A stretch of 64,000 nucleotides of DNA from assembly GCF_015326965.1 (NCBI RefSeq), contig NZ_CP017659.1, positions 6,523,001 to 6,587,000 on the forward strand. The letters are read 5' to 3'. This document shows, piece by piece, positions 35,829 to 44,030 of the stretch (position 1 is its first letter; each line of letters opens with the position of its first letter). The notes beneath the pieces were generated by a model. That model did no database searches. It saw nothing but the letters and a program-made list of their open reading frames with translations, and was not told where the DNA came from. The position numbers and the translations under genes are program-made. Source of the stretch: Paenibacillus sp. JZ16. Lineage in GTDB: Bacteria; Bacillota; Bacilli; Paenibacillales; Paenibacillaceae.

Positions 35829-36341
35829 ATGTCCTCCAGAAAAGATTTGGCGCTGGGTATTTTCATCGTTGTTGCTGGAGTCGTTATTTTGCTCGGCAAG
35901 CTTGGTGTATTTGGATTTTTGGGAAGAACGTTATGGCCGCTCGTCCTGCTGCTGCCGGGTATTTTTTTGCATATCATGTTTTTTGGTCGCCGTGCCACTG
36001 CCGCGGTTCTGATTCCGGGCGGTATTCTGACGGTATATGGCCTTCTGTTCTTCATATGTATTATTGGGGGATGGGGACTGATGGCTTCATTATGGCCTGT
36101 GTTAATTCTCGGCGTGGCTGTCGGCTTGTATGAATATTATCTGTACGAGAGCCCGCGACCAGGCGCTGCGCTGCCGGTTGCGCTTGGACTGACAGTGCTT
36201 TCTGTTTTGATTTTCTTCTTCACCTGGCTTGAGACTGGAGCGTTCTACATTATTGCCCTGATCCTGATTGCAGCGGGCGTTTGGATGATCTTCGGGCGCA
36301 ATCGTTCCGGGCGCAATAATAAATGGAGCAGAGGCTGGTAA
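35829..36341 (+). CDS. Membrane protein with LiaF/LiaI-like transmembrane region
   Basis: This 170-residue protein consists mostly of about five hydrophobic helices (ALGIFIVVAGVVILLGKLGVFGFLG...LWPLVLLLPGIFLHIMFF) and a basic Asn/Arg-rich tail. The first part, with a W-P-L-V-L-L-L-P-G motif, resembles the transmembrane half of LiaF-type and DUF5668 proteins, but no C-terminal LiaF domain is present. GAGAGGGTGATCAA precedes the ATG. It stands alone; function is unknown. Confidence 0.75.
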   Translation: MSSRKDLALGIFIVVAGVVILLGKLGVFGFLGRTLWPLVLLLPGIFLHIMFFGRRATAAVLIPGGILTVYGLLFFICIIGGWGLMASLWPVLILGVAVGLYEYYLYESPRPGAALPVALGLTVLSVLIFFFTWLETGAFYIIALILIAAGVWMIFGRNRSGRNNKWSRGW

Positions 36342-36382
36342 TTGGTAAGAGGTAAAAGTTGCTGGAAGTTTTCTGAAAAGAC

Positions 36383-36410
36383 TTGATTTTCCCGCTCGTT
36401 TACCTATATT
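36383..36410 (+). promoter_or_regulatory. Candidate SigA-type promoter of typA
   Basis: TTGATT (36383-36388), 16 bases, TATATT (36405-36410). A small hairpin (AAGCGTCGG / CCGGCGCTT, about 36425-36452) follows in the leader. Confidence 0.5.
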
Positions 36411-36493
36411 ATAGGATGTATGTTGAAGCGTCGGCATGTCGTCCGGCGCTTTCTTTGTGGCTCATTCGAACAGAAGGGATTTGAGATATATTT

Positions 36494-38335
36494 ATGCAAT
36501 CAAGAGATCAGATTCGCAACATTGCCATTATTGCTCACGTTGACCATGGCAAAACAACACTTGTAGACCAACTGCTGCAGCAGTCCGGTATTTTCCGGGA
36601 GCATGAGACGCTGCAGGAACGCGCGATGGATTCCAATGATTTGGAGCGCGAACGCGGAATTACCATCCTAGCCAAGAATACGGCTATTACGTATAAAGAT
36701 TTCTTGATTAACATCGTGGATACACCTGGACACGCCGATTTCGGTGGTGAAGTTGAGCGTATTATGAAAATGGTTGACGGCGTTCTGCTCGTTGTTGACG
36801 CTTATGAAGGATGTATGCCTCAGACCAAGTTTGTGTTAGGTAAAGCTCTTGCACATAACTTGACTCCAATCGTCGTTGTGAACAAGATTGACCGTCCGGC
36901 CGCCCGCCCAGCTGAAGTGATCGATGAAGTGCTGGATCTGTTCATTGAGCTTGGTGCGAATGACGACCAATTGGACTTCCCCGTTGTATATGCATCTGCC
37001 TTAAACGGTACTTCCAGTATGGATCCCGAGAAGCAAGATGATAACATGCTTGCTCTTTACGAGACCATTATTGACCATATCCCTTCCCCTACAGAGAAAG
37101 TGGACGAGCCTCTCCAGTTCCTCGTTACCTTGATGGATTACAATGAATATCTTGGACGTATCGCCGTCGGACGCGTGAACCGCGGTGTTATTAAGCAAGG
37201 CCAACCGGTTACCGTTATGCTTCGTGACGGCTCGACCAAGAATGCTCGTATCGAGAAGCTGTTCGGCTTCCAGGGATTGAAGCGGATCGAGGTTGCCGAA
37301 GCAGGCGCAGGCGACATCGTGGCGATTGCAGGGATCAAAGACATTAACATCGGAGAGACCATTGCAGATCCACAGCATCCGGAGGCATTGCCTGTCCTTA
37401 AAATTGATGAACCAACCCTGCAAATGACGTTCCTTGTTAACAACAGTCCTTTTGCCGGACGCGAAGGCAAATGGGTAACATCCCGTAAGCTGCGTGACCG
37501 TCTCTTTAAAGAACTGGAAACGGACGTAAGTTTGCGAGTGGATGAGACGGACAGCCCTGATGCTTATATCGTATCGGGACGCGGTGAGCTTCACCTCAGT
37601 ATTTTGATTGAGAATATGCGCCGTGAAGGTTATGAGCTTCAAGTTTCCAAGCCTGAAGTTATCGTAAGAGAAATTGATGGCGTCAAAATGGAGCCGATCG
37701 AACGTTTGATGATCGATGTACCAGAAGAAAGCATGGGCTCCGTTATGGAAAGCCTTGGAACACGCAAGGCAGAAATGGTGAACATGGTGAATAACGGAAA
37801 TGGCCAAGTGCGTCTGGAATTCTTGATTCCTGCTCGCGGACTTATCGGTTACCGCACCCATTTCCTGACCCTCACACGCGGTTATGGCATCATGAACCAC
37901 GCATTCGACAGCTACGGTCCGCTTATCGGCGGTCAAGTGGGTGGACGTCACCAAGGTGTGCTGGTTTCCACGGAGAACGGATCTTCAACGTTCTATGGCA
38001 TGATGTCGGTCGAAGATCGCGGTACCCTGTTCCTGGAACCGGGGACTGAGATTTATGAAGGTATGATCGTCGGGGAGCATACCCGCGATAACGATATCGT
38101 CGTTAATATTTGTAAAGAGAAGCAATTGACCAACGTTCGTTCGGCAACGAAGGATGACACGGTTAAATTGAAAACACCGGTTATTTTCTCACTGGAGCAG
38201 GCCCTTGAATACTTGAACGACGACGAGTATTGCGAGATTACGCCGAAGTCCGTTCGTCTTCGCAAGAAGATTTTGAACAAGAGTGAGCGCGAACGTGCAG
38301 AAAAACATCGTAAAATGGCGCAAGCAAATCTATAA
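36494..38335 (+). CDS. typA: Ribosome-associated GTPase TypA/BipA
   Basis: This 613-residue translational GTPase has G1 AHVDHGKTT, the switch region RERGITI, G3 [14 protein letters not shown] and G4 [10 protein letters not shown], followed by EF-G-like domains and the BipA-specific C-terminal domain ([19 protein letters not shown]). BipA assists 50S assembly and growth at low temperature or stress. It is followed 39 bases later by ylaH, as in B. subtilis (ylaG-ylaH). Confidence 0.97.
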   Translation: MQSRDQIRNIAIIAHVDHGKTTLVDQLLQQSGIFREHETLQERAMDSNDLERERGITILAKNTAITYKDFLINIVDTPGHADFGGEVERIMKMVDGVLLVVDAYEGCMPQTKFVLGKALAHNLTPIVVVNKIDRPAARPAEVIDEVLDLFIELGANDDQLDFPVVYASALNGTSSMDPEKQDDNMLALYETIIDHIPSPTEKVDEPLQFLVTLMDYNEYLGRIAVGRVNRGVIKQGQPVTVMLRDGSTKNARIEKLFGFQGLKRIEVAEAGAGDIVAIAGIKDINIGETIADPQHPEALPVLKIDEPTLQMTFLVNNSPFAGREGKWVTSRKLRDRLFKELETDVSLRVDETDSPDAYIVSGRGELHLSILIENMRREGYELQVSKPEVIVREIDGVKMEPIERLMIDVPEESMGSVMESLGTRKAEMVNMVNNGNGQVRLEFLIPARGLIGYRTHFLTLTRGYGIMNHAFDSYGPLIGGQVGGRHQGVLVSTENGSSTFYGMMSVEDRGTLFLEPGTEIYEGMIVGEHTRDNDIVVNICKEKQLTNVRSATKDDTVKLKTPVIFSLEQALEYLNDDEYCEITPKSVRLRKKILNKSERERAEKHRKMAQANL

Positions 38336-38374
38336 TAGATAGAGATCGACTTGTCCAAAAGGAGTGAACCTATC

Positions 38375-38668
38375 ATGCAAGAATGGTTTGCCTCGCACCC
38401 ACTCATCTCTTATATCGTGATTTTTGTGCTGATCACCTACGTTTACAACAAGGTATTCCGGGTGAAGCAGAAGCTCCCTCTGTTGAAGGAGATTCTCCTG
38501 TATATCTTGATGGCCTTGGGTTCGGCGATACTGCTTGTGTTTCAGATTGATAAGCTGCCGATTATCCAGTGCTTGTTAGTAGCAGTGGCATTGATGCTGA
38601 TGGTGCGTATTCGATATTTTGTTGAAGATCGTCAGAAGAAGAAGGCTCAGACCGAACCAAAATCATAA
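38375..38668 (+). CDS. ylaH: YlaH-like membrane protein
   Basis: This 97-residue protein has three hydrophobic segments (ISYIVIFVLITYVYNKVF; LLYILMALGSAILLVFQI; QCLLVAVALMLMVRI) and a basic tail. It matches the YlaH-like family in size and place behind typA. Function is unknown. ATG 38375 follows AAAAGGAGTGA; an upstream TTG at 38351 is in frame but precedes the ribosome binding site. Confidence 0.88.
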   Translation: MQEWFASHPLISYIVIFVLITYVYNKVFRVKQKLPLLKEILLYILMALGSAILLVFQIDKLPIIQCLLVAVALMLMVRIRYFVEDRQKKKAQTEPKS

Positions 38669-38710
38669 GTTGATGTAGATTTTTATAAAAAGTGCCTGTA
38701 TTTTGAATCC

Positions 38711-38740
38711 GGCAACTTTTTGTCAATCCCCTTCGTTTAT
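38711..38740 (+). promoter_or_regulatory. Candidate ECF-type promoter of the LCP gene
   Basis: GGCAACTTTT (38711-38720) and CGTTTAT (38734-38740), with 17 bases between AAC and CGT, resemble ECF promoters with an AAC -35 and CGT -10. LCP genes are commonly under ECF control in Bacillales. The -35 is not the SigW consensus. Confidence 0.4.
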
Positions 38741-38761
38741 AAGAGAGAGAAGTTAACCAAG

Positions 38762-38800
38762 GTCCGGTAAATGCTTCGTAAGTTGAAGCGTTTATCGGAC
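38762..38800 (+). other. 16-bp leader hairpin before the LCP gene
   Basis: Bases 38762-38777 pair with 38785-38800 without a gap; the two non-Watson-Crick positions are both G-U pairs, which suggests selection on RNA rather than DNA. No T tract follows. It ends 35 bases before the LCP start codon. Confidence 0.7.
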
Positions 38801-38835
38801 ATTCATCTAATTTGAATGAAATCAGGTGTTATGAT

Positions 38836-39942
38836 ATGAATCCTACTCATACCAATCTCCCTCCGAGAGCCAAAAGTGGGGGGAAGGGCAAGAAACAGCC
38901 AGTTCCAAAAAAGAAAAAAAGCGCATGGAAATCATTTTTTAAACTCATTCTTATCGTCTTGTTAATTGCAGTTCTGGCTGCAGCAGGTTATGCCGGATAT
39001 TTGTACATCAAGGGCAATGAGATCATTGAAAAAAGCGGGATCGACAAACCAGTAGCTCCAGGGCAATCCGCTAAGGAAAAACCGATAACGGTGCTTCTCC
39101 TGGGAACGGATCATCGCCCGGAAACAGGGACTTACTTGACGGATGTGGTCATGGTCGCTACCATGCATCCGGAAACCAATACGTCGACGCTGGTTTCTCT
39201 GCCGCGGGATACGCTCATTGAACTCGATGGATATAAAGCGACGAAGCTGAACGCTTATTACCCAAGGTTTAAAGCGGCTTACAATGCTGCGGAGAAAAAG
39301 GAACCCGGCAGCGGCATTCCGGCTGAAGAAGAAATGAAAGTCATGATGAGCAAGTATCTTGGCGTTAATATCGACTATGTAACGGTTATCGATTTCCAGG
39401 GATTCCGTGATGTGGTGGATACCTTTGGCGGCGTAGATGTCAACGTTCAATACAATATGTGTTACCGCGATACTGCAGACGGGACCGACATTAACCTTAC
39501 GGTGGGTCCTCAGAAGCTGGATGGCAAGAAGGCGCTGGATTATGTTCGTTACCGTAAATCCAGTGACAGATGTTCGCCAAGAACGAAGGAGTCGAGCGAT
39601 TTTGAGCGTAATGCCCGCCAAAGCGAAGTATTGCATTCCCTGCTCGATAAGATGAAATCGCTCGGAGGCGTTGCGAAGGTGGGCAATGCTCTGGATGCGG
39701 TCAGCGATAACATGACCACCGATTTCGAGCAGGAGCAGATCCGGAATTTGATTGCGACTTATTATGATATCGGAAAAGATGATGTGAAATTCATGCCGGT
39801 TACAGGCAATTGGAAGAGCCCTTATGTATATATAAGCAGCAGCGAGCTGGATGCAGCCAGACAAGCGCTGCAAGACGAGCTTGCCGGCAAGCATAACGCT
39901 GGCGAGCAGGGGACAGAAGCGGATTCTGCAACAACTCCGTGA
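38836..39942 (+). CDS. LytR-CpsA-Psr (LCP) family glycopolymer transferase
   Basis: This protein of about 368 residues has a Lys-rich cytoplasmic N-terminus (GGKGKKQPVPKKKKS), one membrane helix (LILIVLLIAVLAAAGYAGYLY) and an extracellular LCP domain: LLLGTDHRPETGTYLTDVVMVAT, the Arg-containing SLPRDT and KALDYVRYRKSSD. LCP enzymes attach teichoic acid-like or other glycopolymers to peptidoglycan. ATG 38836 follows AGGTGTTATGAT; an ATG at 38812 would add eight residues. A structured leader and possible ECF promoter precede it. Confidence 0.93.
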   Translation: MNPTHTNLPPRAKSGGKGKKQPVPKKKKSAWKSFFKLILIVLLIAVLAAAGYAGYLYIKGNEIIEKSGIDKPVAPGQSAKEKPITVLLLGTDHRPETGTYLTDVVMVATMHPETNTSTLVSLPRDTLIELDGYKATKLNAYYPRFKAAYNAAEKKEPGSGIPAEEEMKVMMSKYLGVNIDYVTVIDFQGFRDVVDTFGGVDVNVQYNMCYRDTADGTDINLTVGPQKLDGKKALDYVRYRKSSDRCSPRTKESSDFERNARQSEVLHSLLDKMKSLGGVAKVGNALDAVSDNMTTDFEQEQIRNLIATYYDIGKDDVKFMPVTGNWKSPYVYISSSELDAARQALQDELAGKHNAGEQGTEADSATTP

Positions 39943-39945
39943 CAA

Positions 39946-39975
39946 TTGAAGGCAAGTTTTATTGTATGCTATAAT
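39946..39975 (+). promoter_or_regulatory. SigA-type promoter of the small ORF at 40018
   Basis: TTGAAG (39946-39951), 18 bases, perfect TATAAT (39970-39975). The -35 begins four bases after the LCP stop. Confidence 0.65.
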
Positions 39976-40017
39976 ACAATGTATCAGATGGAGATCATTG
40001 TACAGGAGGCCGAAGGC

Positions 40018-40299
40018 ATGTCCTACCTTATGATGCATACGACACACCCATTGATCTGTACTCGGCAGACGGATTACCCTGCCCATGGATTTGTGGTAGC
40101 AGATTCCATGTGGGGATGGGAGCCTTTCAAATGTCATCCTTCTGATTCCATGTCTTCTCAGGCGTGTTCATTCGACATGGGTGTCAATTCCACACCGAAC
40201 AGGCTGCAAAACTCTGAATATGATACGGGTCACGACGCCTCTGGCGAAGCAGAAATGCTCGCTAAAGGCGTTGTTATGACCTTAAAAAAAGCCCAGTGA
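40018..40299 (+). CDS. Hypothetical small protein
   Basis: This 93-residue ORF begins MSYLMMHTTHPLICTRQTD with AGGAGG at a good distance (near 40004) and its own promoter 40 bases upstream. The product is soluble, with several His, Cys, Asp and Trp residues (HPLICTRQTDYPAHGF; DSMWGWEPFKCHPSDS). I do not recognise a family. Its stop lies inside the terminator stem that ends the transcript, which fits a real, tightly bounded gene. A longer in-frame reading from 39946 is rejected. Confidence 0.6.
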   Translation: MSYLMMHTTHPLICTRQTDYPAHGFVVADSMWGWEPFKCHPSDSMSSQACSFDMGVNSTPNRLQNSEYDTGHDASGEAEMLAKGVVMTLKKAQ

Positions 40300-40318
40300 G
40301 CTTCACTGGGCTTTTTTG
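40284..40318 (+). terminator. Intrinsic terminator overlapping the end of the small ORF
   Basis: GCCCAGTGA (40291-40299) pairs with TCACTGGGC (40303-40311), flanked by A and T runs, so it could act in both directions. Confidence 0.92.
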
Positions 40319-40378
40319 TATGAAATTTGGAGACAGGTGACGGACAAACTCGGGTTATGACAGGATTTGTCTTCTTGC

Positions 40379-41041
40379 CTATTTATTACGGTTCGGGTTG
40401 GCTGGTGCATTACCCCGATTATTCGGATTTACCGTTTGTGCACCGTTATCTTGTGCATTACGATCACGAGGTGTTACATCTTTAGGCAGCTGAGGAATGA
40501 TGCGGCCTACGATGTCAGCGAGTTCACTGGCAAGTCCTGAAACCGGATTTCCCTCCTGAATATGCCGGCCAAGATCGGCAATCCGGTTTGTAACGTCTAA
40601 ATCAGCCGTAACAAGTGCATTGGCACCTGCCGGATCGGATTGAAGGGCTTCCGCGACTGTGTATTTAATGGTTCCGACTTCTGCCCGATCTAAATTTCCA
40701 TCTACATTAAGTCCAACAACAGCCGTATTTCCCATTACAACACAGTTTGCGTTTTTAACGCCGGGCACACTCTCTGCCAGTGATTTTAGGTGATTTGCGG
40801 TTGTAGCGTCAACTTGTCCGTTGTTATCATTTGCGTTGCCAACCTGTCCCGTATTCGTGTTATCCGGAGTCCAGCCGTCTACATTATTAGTGGTATAACC
40901 TCTGTTTTCATTCATATTCTGAACATTGTTAGCAGTGGTTCCATTGGTTTGATTACGAGGAGAGGGTGATGCATTGTTATTGGCGGTCCCGCAGCCTGCG
41001 AGCAACAACACCGCTAGCATGATGGATAGAGCAGCTCTCAT
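40379..41041 (-). CDS. ylaJ: YhcN/YlaJ family sporulation lipoprotein
   Basis: This 220-residue protein has a lipoprotein signal (MLAVLLLAGCG; lipobox Cys near residue 17), a long Asn/Thr-rich linker and a YhcN/YlaJ domain (VPGVKNANCVVMGNTAVVGLNVD...VTADLDVTNRIADLG). The family is made during sporulation and linked to spore germination. AAAGGA precedes the ATG on the minus strand. It is divergent from ylaK, its neighbour in B. subtilis as well. Confidence 0.9.
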   Translation of the reverse strand: MRAALSIMLAVLLLAGCGTANNNASPSPRNQTNGTTANNVQNMNENRGYTTNNVDGWTPDNTNTGQVGNANDNNGQVDATTANHLKSLAESVPGVKNANCVVMGNTAVVGLNVDGNLDRAEVGTIKYTVAEALQSDPAGANALVTADLDVTNRIADLGRHIQEGNPVSGLASELADIVGRIIPQLPKDVTPRDRNAQDNGAQTVNPNNRGNAPANPNRNK

Positions 41042-41158
41042 GGATTGATCTGTCCTTTCGTAGTAGAGTTCGCTAAATTACACCAGTCGCTACGCTTATT
41101 ATGTCCGGGACGGAAAGGTTTATGTGTGTACCTGATGAAGAAGCAGTGGAGGGATAAG

Positions 41159-42490
41159 ATGAAAAAAATATTTGTGCTGGATACGAACGTATTGCTTCAT
41201 GATCCTCAGTCGATCTATGCATTCGAGGAGCATGAAGTCATCATTCCTGCGGTGGTTCTTGAAGAAATTGATTCGAAGAAGCGTAACGCGGATGAAATTG
41301 GCCGAAATGCCCGCACGGTCTCCCGATTGCTCGATGGGCTAAGAGAACAAGGTCATCTTCATGACGGAGTTCTTCTGGAGAACGGCGGGACGTTGAAGGT
41401 TGAGCTGAATCATCGCAGCTTCGTCAAGGTACAGGAGTTATTTAGCGAAGCATCCAACGACAACCGAATTTTGGCTGTCGCGTTAAATTATAAATTGGAG
41501 GAGGAGCCGAAGGAGGACGGAAGACCCGTCGTTCTGGTCAGCAAGGATGTGCTTGTTCGAATTAAAGCGGATGTCCTCGGACTCACGACCCAGGATTATT
41601 TATCGGACCGTACAGCCGATCCAAGTGAATTGTATCCTGGATTCTCTACCTTAAAGGTACATCCTTCGGTGATCGATGAATTCTACAGCTATCGTTATTT
41701 GCCGATTAAACCTCTTCAATTGTCTTATCCGCTTTATCCTCATGAATTTGTTATTCTGAAGGATGAGATGGGGACTGGAAAGTCAGCTCTCCTTCATGTG
41801 AATGAGGATGCAACCAGATTGGAGCCGCTCCATTTAAGCAACGAACCTGTATGGGGCATCAGCGCCCGCAACGCCCAACAGCGTATGGCGATTGAGCTTC
41901 TTCTAAACGACGATATTCCGCTAGTCACCATTACCGGGAAAGCCGGAACGGGAAAAACCTTGTTGGCATTGGCAGCAGGCCTATCCAAGGTGGAGGATGA
42001 GCATAAATACAAAAAACTGCTCATTGCGCGTCCGGTCGTTCCGATGGGGAAGGATATCGGTTATTTGCCTGGCGAAAAAGAAGAGAAACTAAGACCATGG
42101 ATGCAGCCGATATATGACAATCTGGAATATTTGTTCGACACCAAGAAATCGGGTGATATCGATAAAATATTGATGGGGCTCGGCAGCATCCAGGTGGAAG
42201 CACTGACTTATATCCGGGGCCGCTCGATACCAGGCCAGTTCATCATTGTGGATGAAGCCCAAAACTTATCCCGTCATGAAGTCAAAACGATTGTTTCCCG
42301 GGCGGGAGAAGGAAGTAAGGTGATCCTCATGGGAGATCCGGAGCAGATTGATCATCCCTACCTGGATGCTGTGAGTAATGGGTTGACCTATGTGGTTGAA
42401 CGATTCAAGCAAGAAAATCTGAGCGGGCATATTACGTTGACTAAAGGGGAACGCTCCAAGCTGGCTCAGCTGGCTGCCGACTTGTTATAA
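41159..42490 (+). CDS. ylaK: PIN-PhoH protein YlaK
   Basis: This 443-residue protein joins an N-terminal PIN nuclease domain (IFVLDTNVLLHDPQSIY, with acidic residues EEID and DNRILAVAL) to a C-terminal PhoH ATPase (Walker A GKAGTGKT, Walker B FIIVDEAQN). PhoH2-type proteins are predicted RNA helicase-nucleases. ATG 41159 follows GTGGAGGGATA; the longer frame from 41045 adds 38 residues overlapping the divergent promoter region. Length equals B. subtilis YlaK. The other PhoH in the window lacks PIN. Confidence 0.94.
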   Translation: MKKIFVLDTNVLLHDPQSIYAFEEHEVIIPAVVLEEIDSKKRNADEIGRNARTVSRLLDGLREQGHLHDGVLLENGGTLKVELNHRSFVKVQELFSEASNDNRILAVALNYKLEEEPKEDGRPVVLVSKDVLVRIKADVLGLTTQDYLSDRTADPSELYPGFSTLKVHPSVIDEFYSYRYLPIKPLQLSYPLYPHEFVILKDEMGTGKSALLHVNEDATRLEPLHLSNEPVWGISARNAQQRMAIELLLNDDIPLVTITGKAGTGKTLLALAAGLSKVEDEHKYKKLLIARPVVPMGKDIGYLPGEKEEKLRPWMQPIYDNLEYLFDTKKSGDIDKILMGLGSIQVEALTYIRGRSIPGQFIIVDEAQNLSRHEVKTIVSRAGEGSKVILMGDPEQIDHPYLDAVSNGLTYVVERFKQENLSGHITLTKGERSKLAQLAADLL

Positions 42491-42536
42491 CCTTATATTT
42501 CCCGAGAAATGATTCCTTAAAATAACTTGTAGGTTT

Positions 42537-42570
42537 AAGACTGTTCCAGATTCATAGGACAGTCTTTTTT
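42537..42570 (+). terminator. Intrinsic terminator after ylaK
   Basis: AAGACTGT (42537-42544) pairs with ACAGTCTT (42559-42566), with TCC/GGA extending the stem inward and T residues after. Confidence 0.88.
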
Positions 42571-42687
42571 CCTTCCCATCGTAACTAGTAAAATCTGGAC
42601 TGAATAATTAACAAAAAAGATAGGACAAGAGTACTAGAAGTTTGGTAAAATAAGGGCATGCGACTATTGAAGGAGTGAAGATGGGAT

Positions 42688-43941
42688 ATGAAGCAGAAGA
42701 AATATTGGTTCTTATTTGCCATTTTACTGTTGTCTTTATCCAGTTTATCTCCCAGCTTTGACTTCACTCATCACACTAGACGGGAGCCCCCGGGGGATGA
42801 GCCTAATCCTCCGCAGCAAAGACCGGAAGTACCGGAGACCGATATGGGTCCGATCAAGGTCGGTGTTCAGGTAAAGCCGGATGAACTGAGACAACTAAAA
42901 GCTCTTAATGAGCGTTTTATGGAAGAGACCGGTGCTGAGGTTGAAATCTTGCCCCTGGAAACGAGTGAAACAAGCAAAGAGTCGTTTCTGCTCGAGATGT
43001 CCCTTGGTGAAGGACCTGATATTGTATTAACGGATTCACACTTTATTAAAGCGCTTGCAATGAGTGGATGCCTACTGCCTGTTGATGCTTCTCAGAGCAC
43101 GCTGCCGGGTGAAGACATCTTGAATGGCCTTCTGCCACCGCTGCAGTGGAACGGGTATCAATGGGGAATGCCGTTTGATATAGACCCCTATATTATGACC
43201 TGGCAGACCAAGGGGAAGGACGGCGAACCTTTTAAAATGCCACAGAGCCGTCAGGCATGGCAGGAAAATTCGGAGCTGCATAAAGTAAGTCCTATCCTCT
43301 TATTTGATTCGAATGATCCTTACGCTTTCGGTGCGGCGGTTCATTTGCTCGAAGGTGATCCCTCCAAGCCGGATCAAGAGGTTCTTCATATGCTGATTCG
43401 CAATCAGGGAAGATGGGAAGAATCAGAGCAAGGCGCCATGGAAGCAGAGGTTAATGACCAAGCGTTGACCACCACCGCTAAGACGGAAGCAGCCGTGGTC
43501 ATCAGGCCGTATTCGAGCTTATCAGATCAAGATGACAACGGAATGTCGCTTGCATTGGCAATGGGGAAGGCCCGTCTGGATACGCCGGTTGTCCGAACCC
43601 GAAGTTTTGCTGTAGCCGCACACACGGAATCATCGACACTTGCCATGAAATGGATTACGTATATGACCGGCAAAGAGATGCAGCGTGAATGGAGCAAAGC
43701 GGCGGGAACGCTCCCCGTTATTTCGGAGCTGTATGTCACGGGTACAAACCTAAGTGATCGGGGCATTTGGCAAAAGGCGGCCGTTCCAGCCCAGGTGCTG
43801 CTCTCCAGGAATGAGCCGGCTGCTTTGGATTTTGGGGAGTCGGAAGATTTCCAAACGTATAGCGAAGCAGCCAATCGACTGCTGCTTGGCGAAATCACGA
43901 TAGAAGAATATATGAAAATGTACACGCCTGCTCAACCATAA
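42688..43941 (+). CDS. Extracellular solute-binding protein (family 1-like), orphan
   Basis: This 417-residue protein has a signal segment (YWFLFAILLLSLSSLSPSF) and a MalE-like binding fold: IKVGVQVKPDELRQLKALNERFMEETGAEVEIL, EGPDIVLTDSHF, MPFDIDPYIMTW. No lipobox Cys follows the signal, so it may be a membrane-anchored or free protein rather than a lipoprotein. No permease or ATPase gene is adjacent. The family usually binds sugars, but this ligand is unknown. GGAGTGAAGATGGGAT precedes the ATG. Confidence 0.83.
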   Translation: MKQKKYWFLFAILLLSLSSLSPSFDFTHHTRREPPGDEPNPPQQRPEVPETDMGPIKVGVQVKPDELRQLKALNERFMEETGAEVEILPLETSETSKESFLLEMSLGEGPDIVLTDSHFIKALAMSGCLLPVDASQSTLPGEDILNGLLPPLQWNGYQWGMPFDIDPYIMTWQTKGKDGEPFKMPQSRQAWQENSELHKVSPILLFDSNDPYAFGAAVHLLEGDPSKPDQEVLHMLIRNQGRWEESEQGAMEAEVNDQALTTTAKTEAAVVIRPYSSLSDQDDNGMSLALAMGKARLDTPVVRTRSFAVAAHTESSTLAMKWITYMTGKEMQREWSKAAGTLPVISELYVTGTNLSDRGIWQKAAVPAQVLLSRNEPAALDFGESEDFQTYSEAANRLLLGEITIEEYMKMYTPAQP

Positions 43942-43944
43942 AAG

Positions 43945-44029
43945 AAAAAGCTGCCCAAGCGTGAACTGCACCCCCATTGTTAGACATATCTAACAGTTGG
44001 AGGTGCAGTTCAGCGAAGGGCAGCTTTTT
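43945..44029. terminator. Very long bidirectional hairpin between two convergent genes
   Basis: Three paired blocks form one hairpin of about 33 bp: AAAAAGCTGCCC/GGGCAGCTTTTT (43945-43956 / 44018-44029), TGAACTGCACC/GGTGCAGTTCA (43962-43972 / 44002-44012) and TGTTAGA/TCTAACA (43978-43984 / 43989-43995). A and T runs at both ends allow termination in both directions. Confidence 0.85.
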
Positions 44030-44030
44030 T

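Noticed and set aside
37001..37954. Minus-strand open frame of 317 codons across typA
   Set aside because: It mirrors a highly conserved GTPase; the composition is that of a shadow frame.
39946..40017. Upstream start of the small ORF at 40018
   Set aside because: The 24 extra codons cover the promoter and have no ribosome binding site.
38962..40137. Minus-strand open frame of 391 codons across the LCP gene
   Set aside because: It is antisense to a well-supported LCP domain, has no ribosome binding site and no family resemblance.
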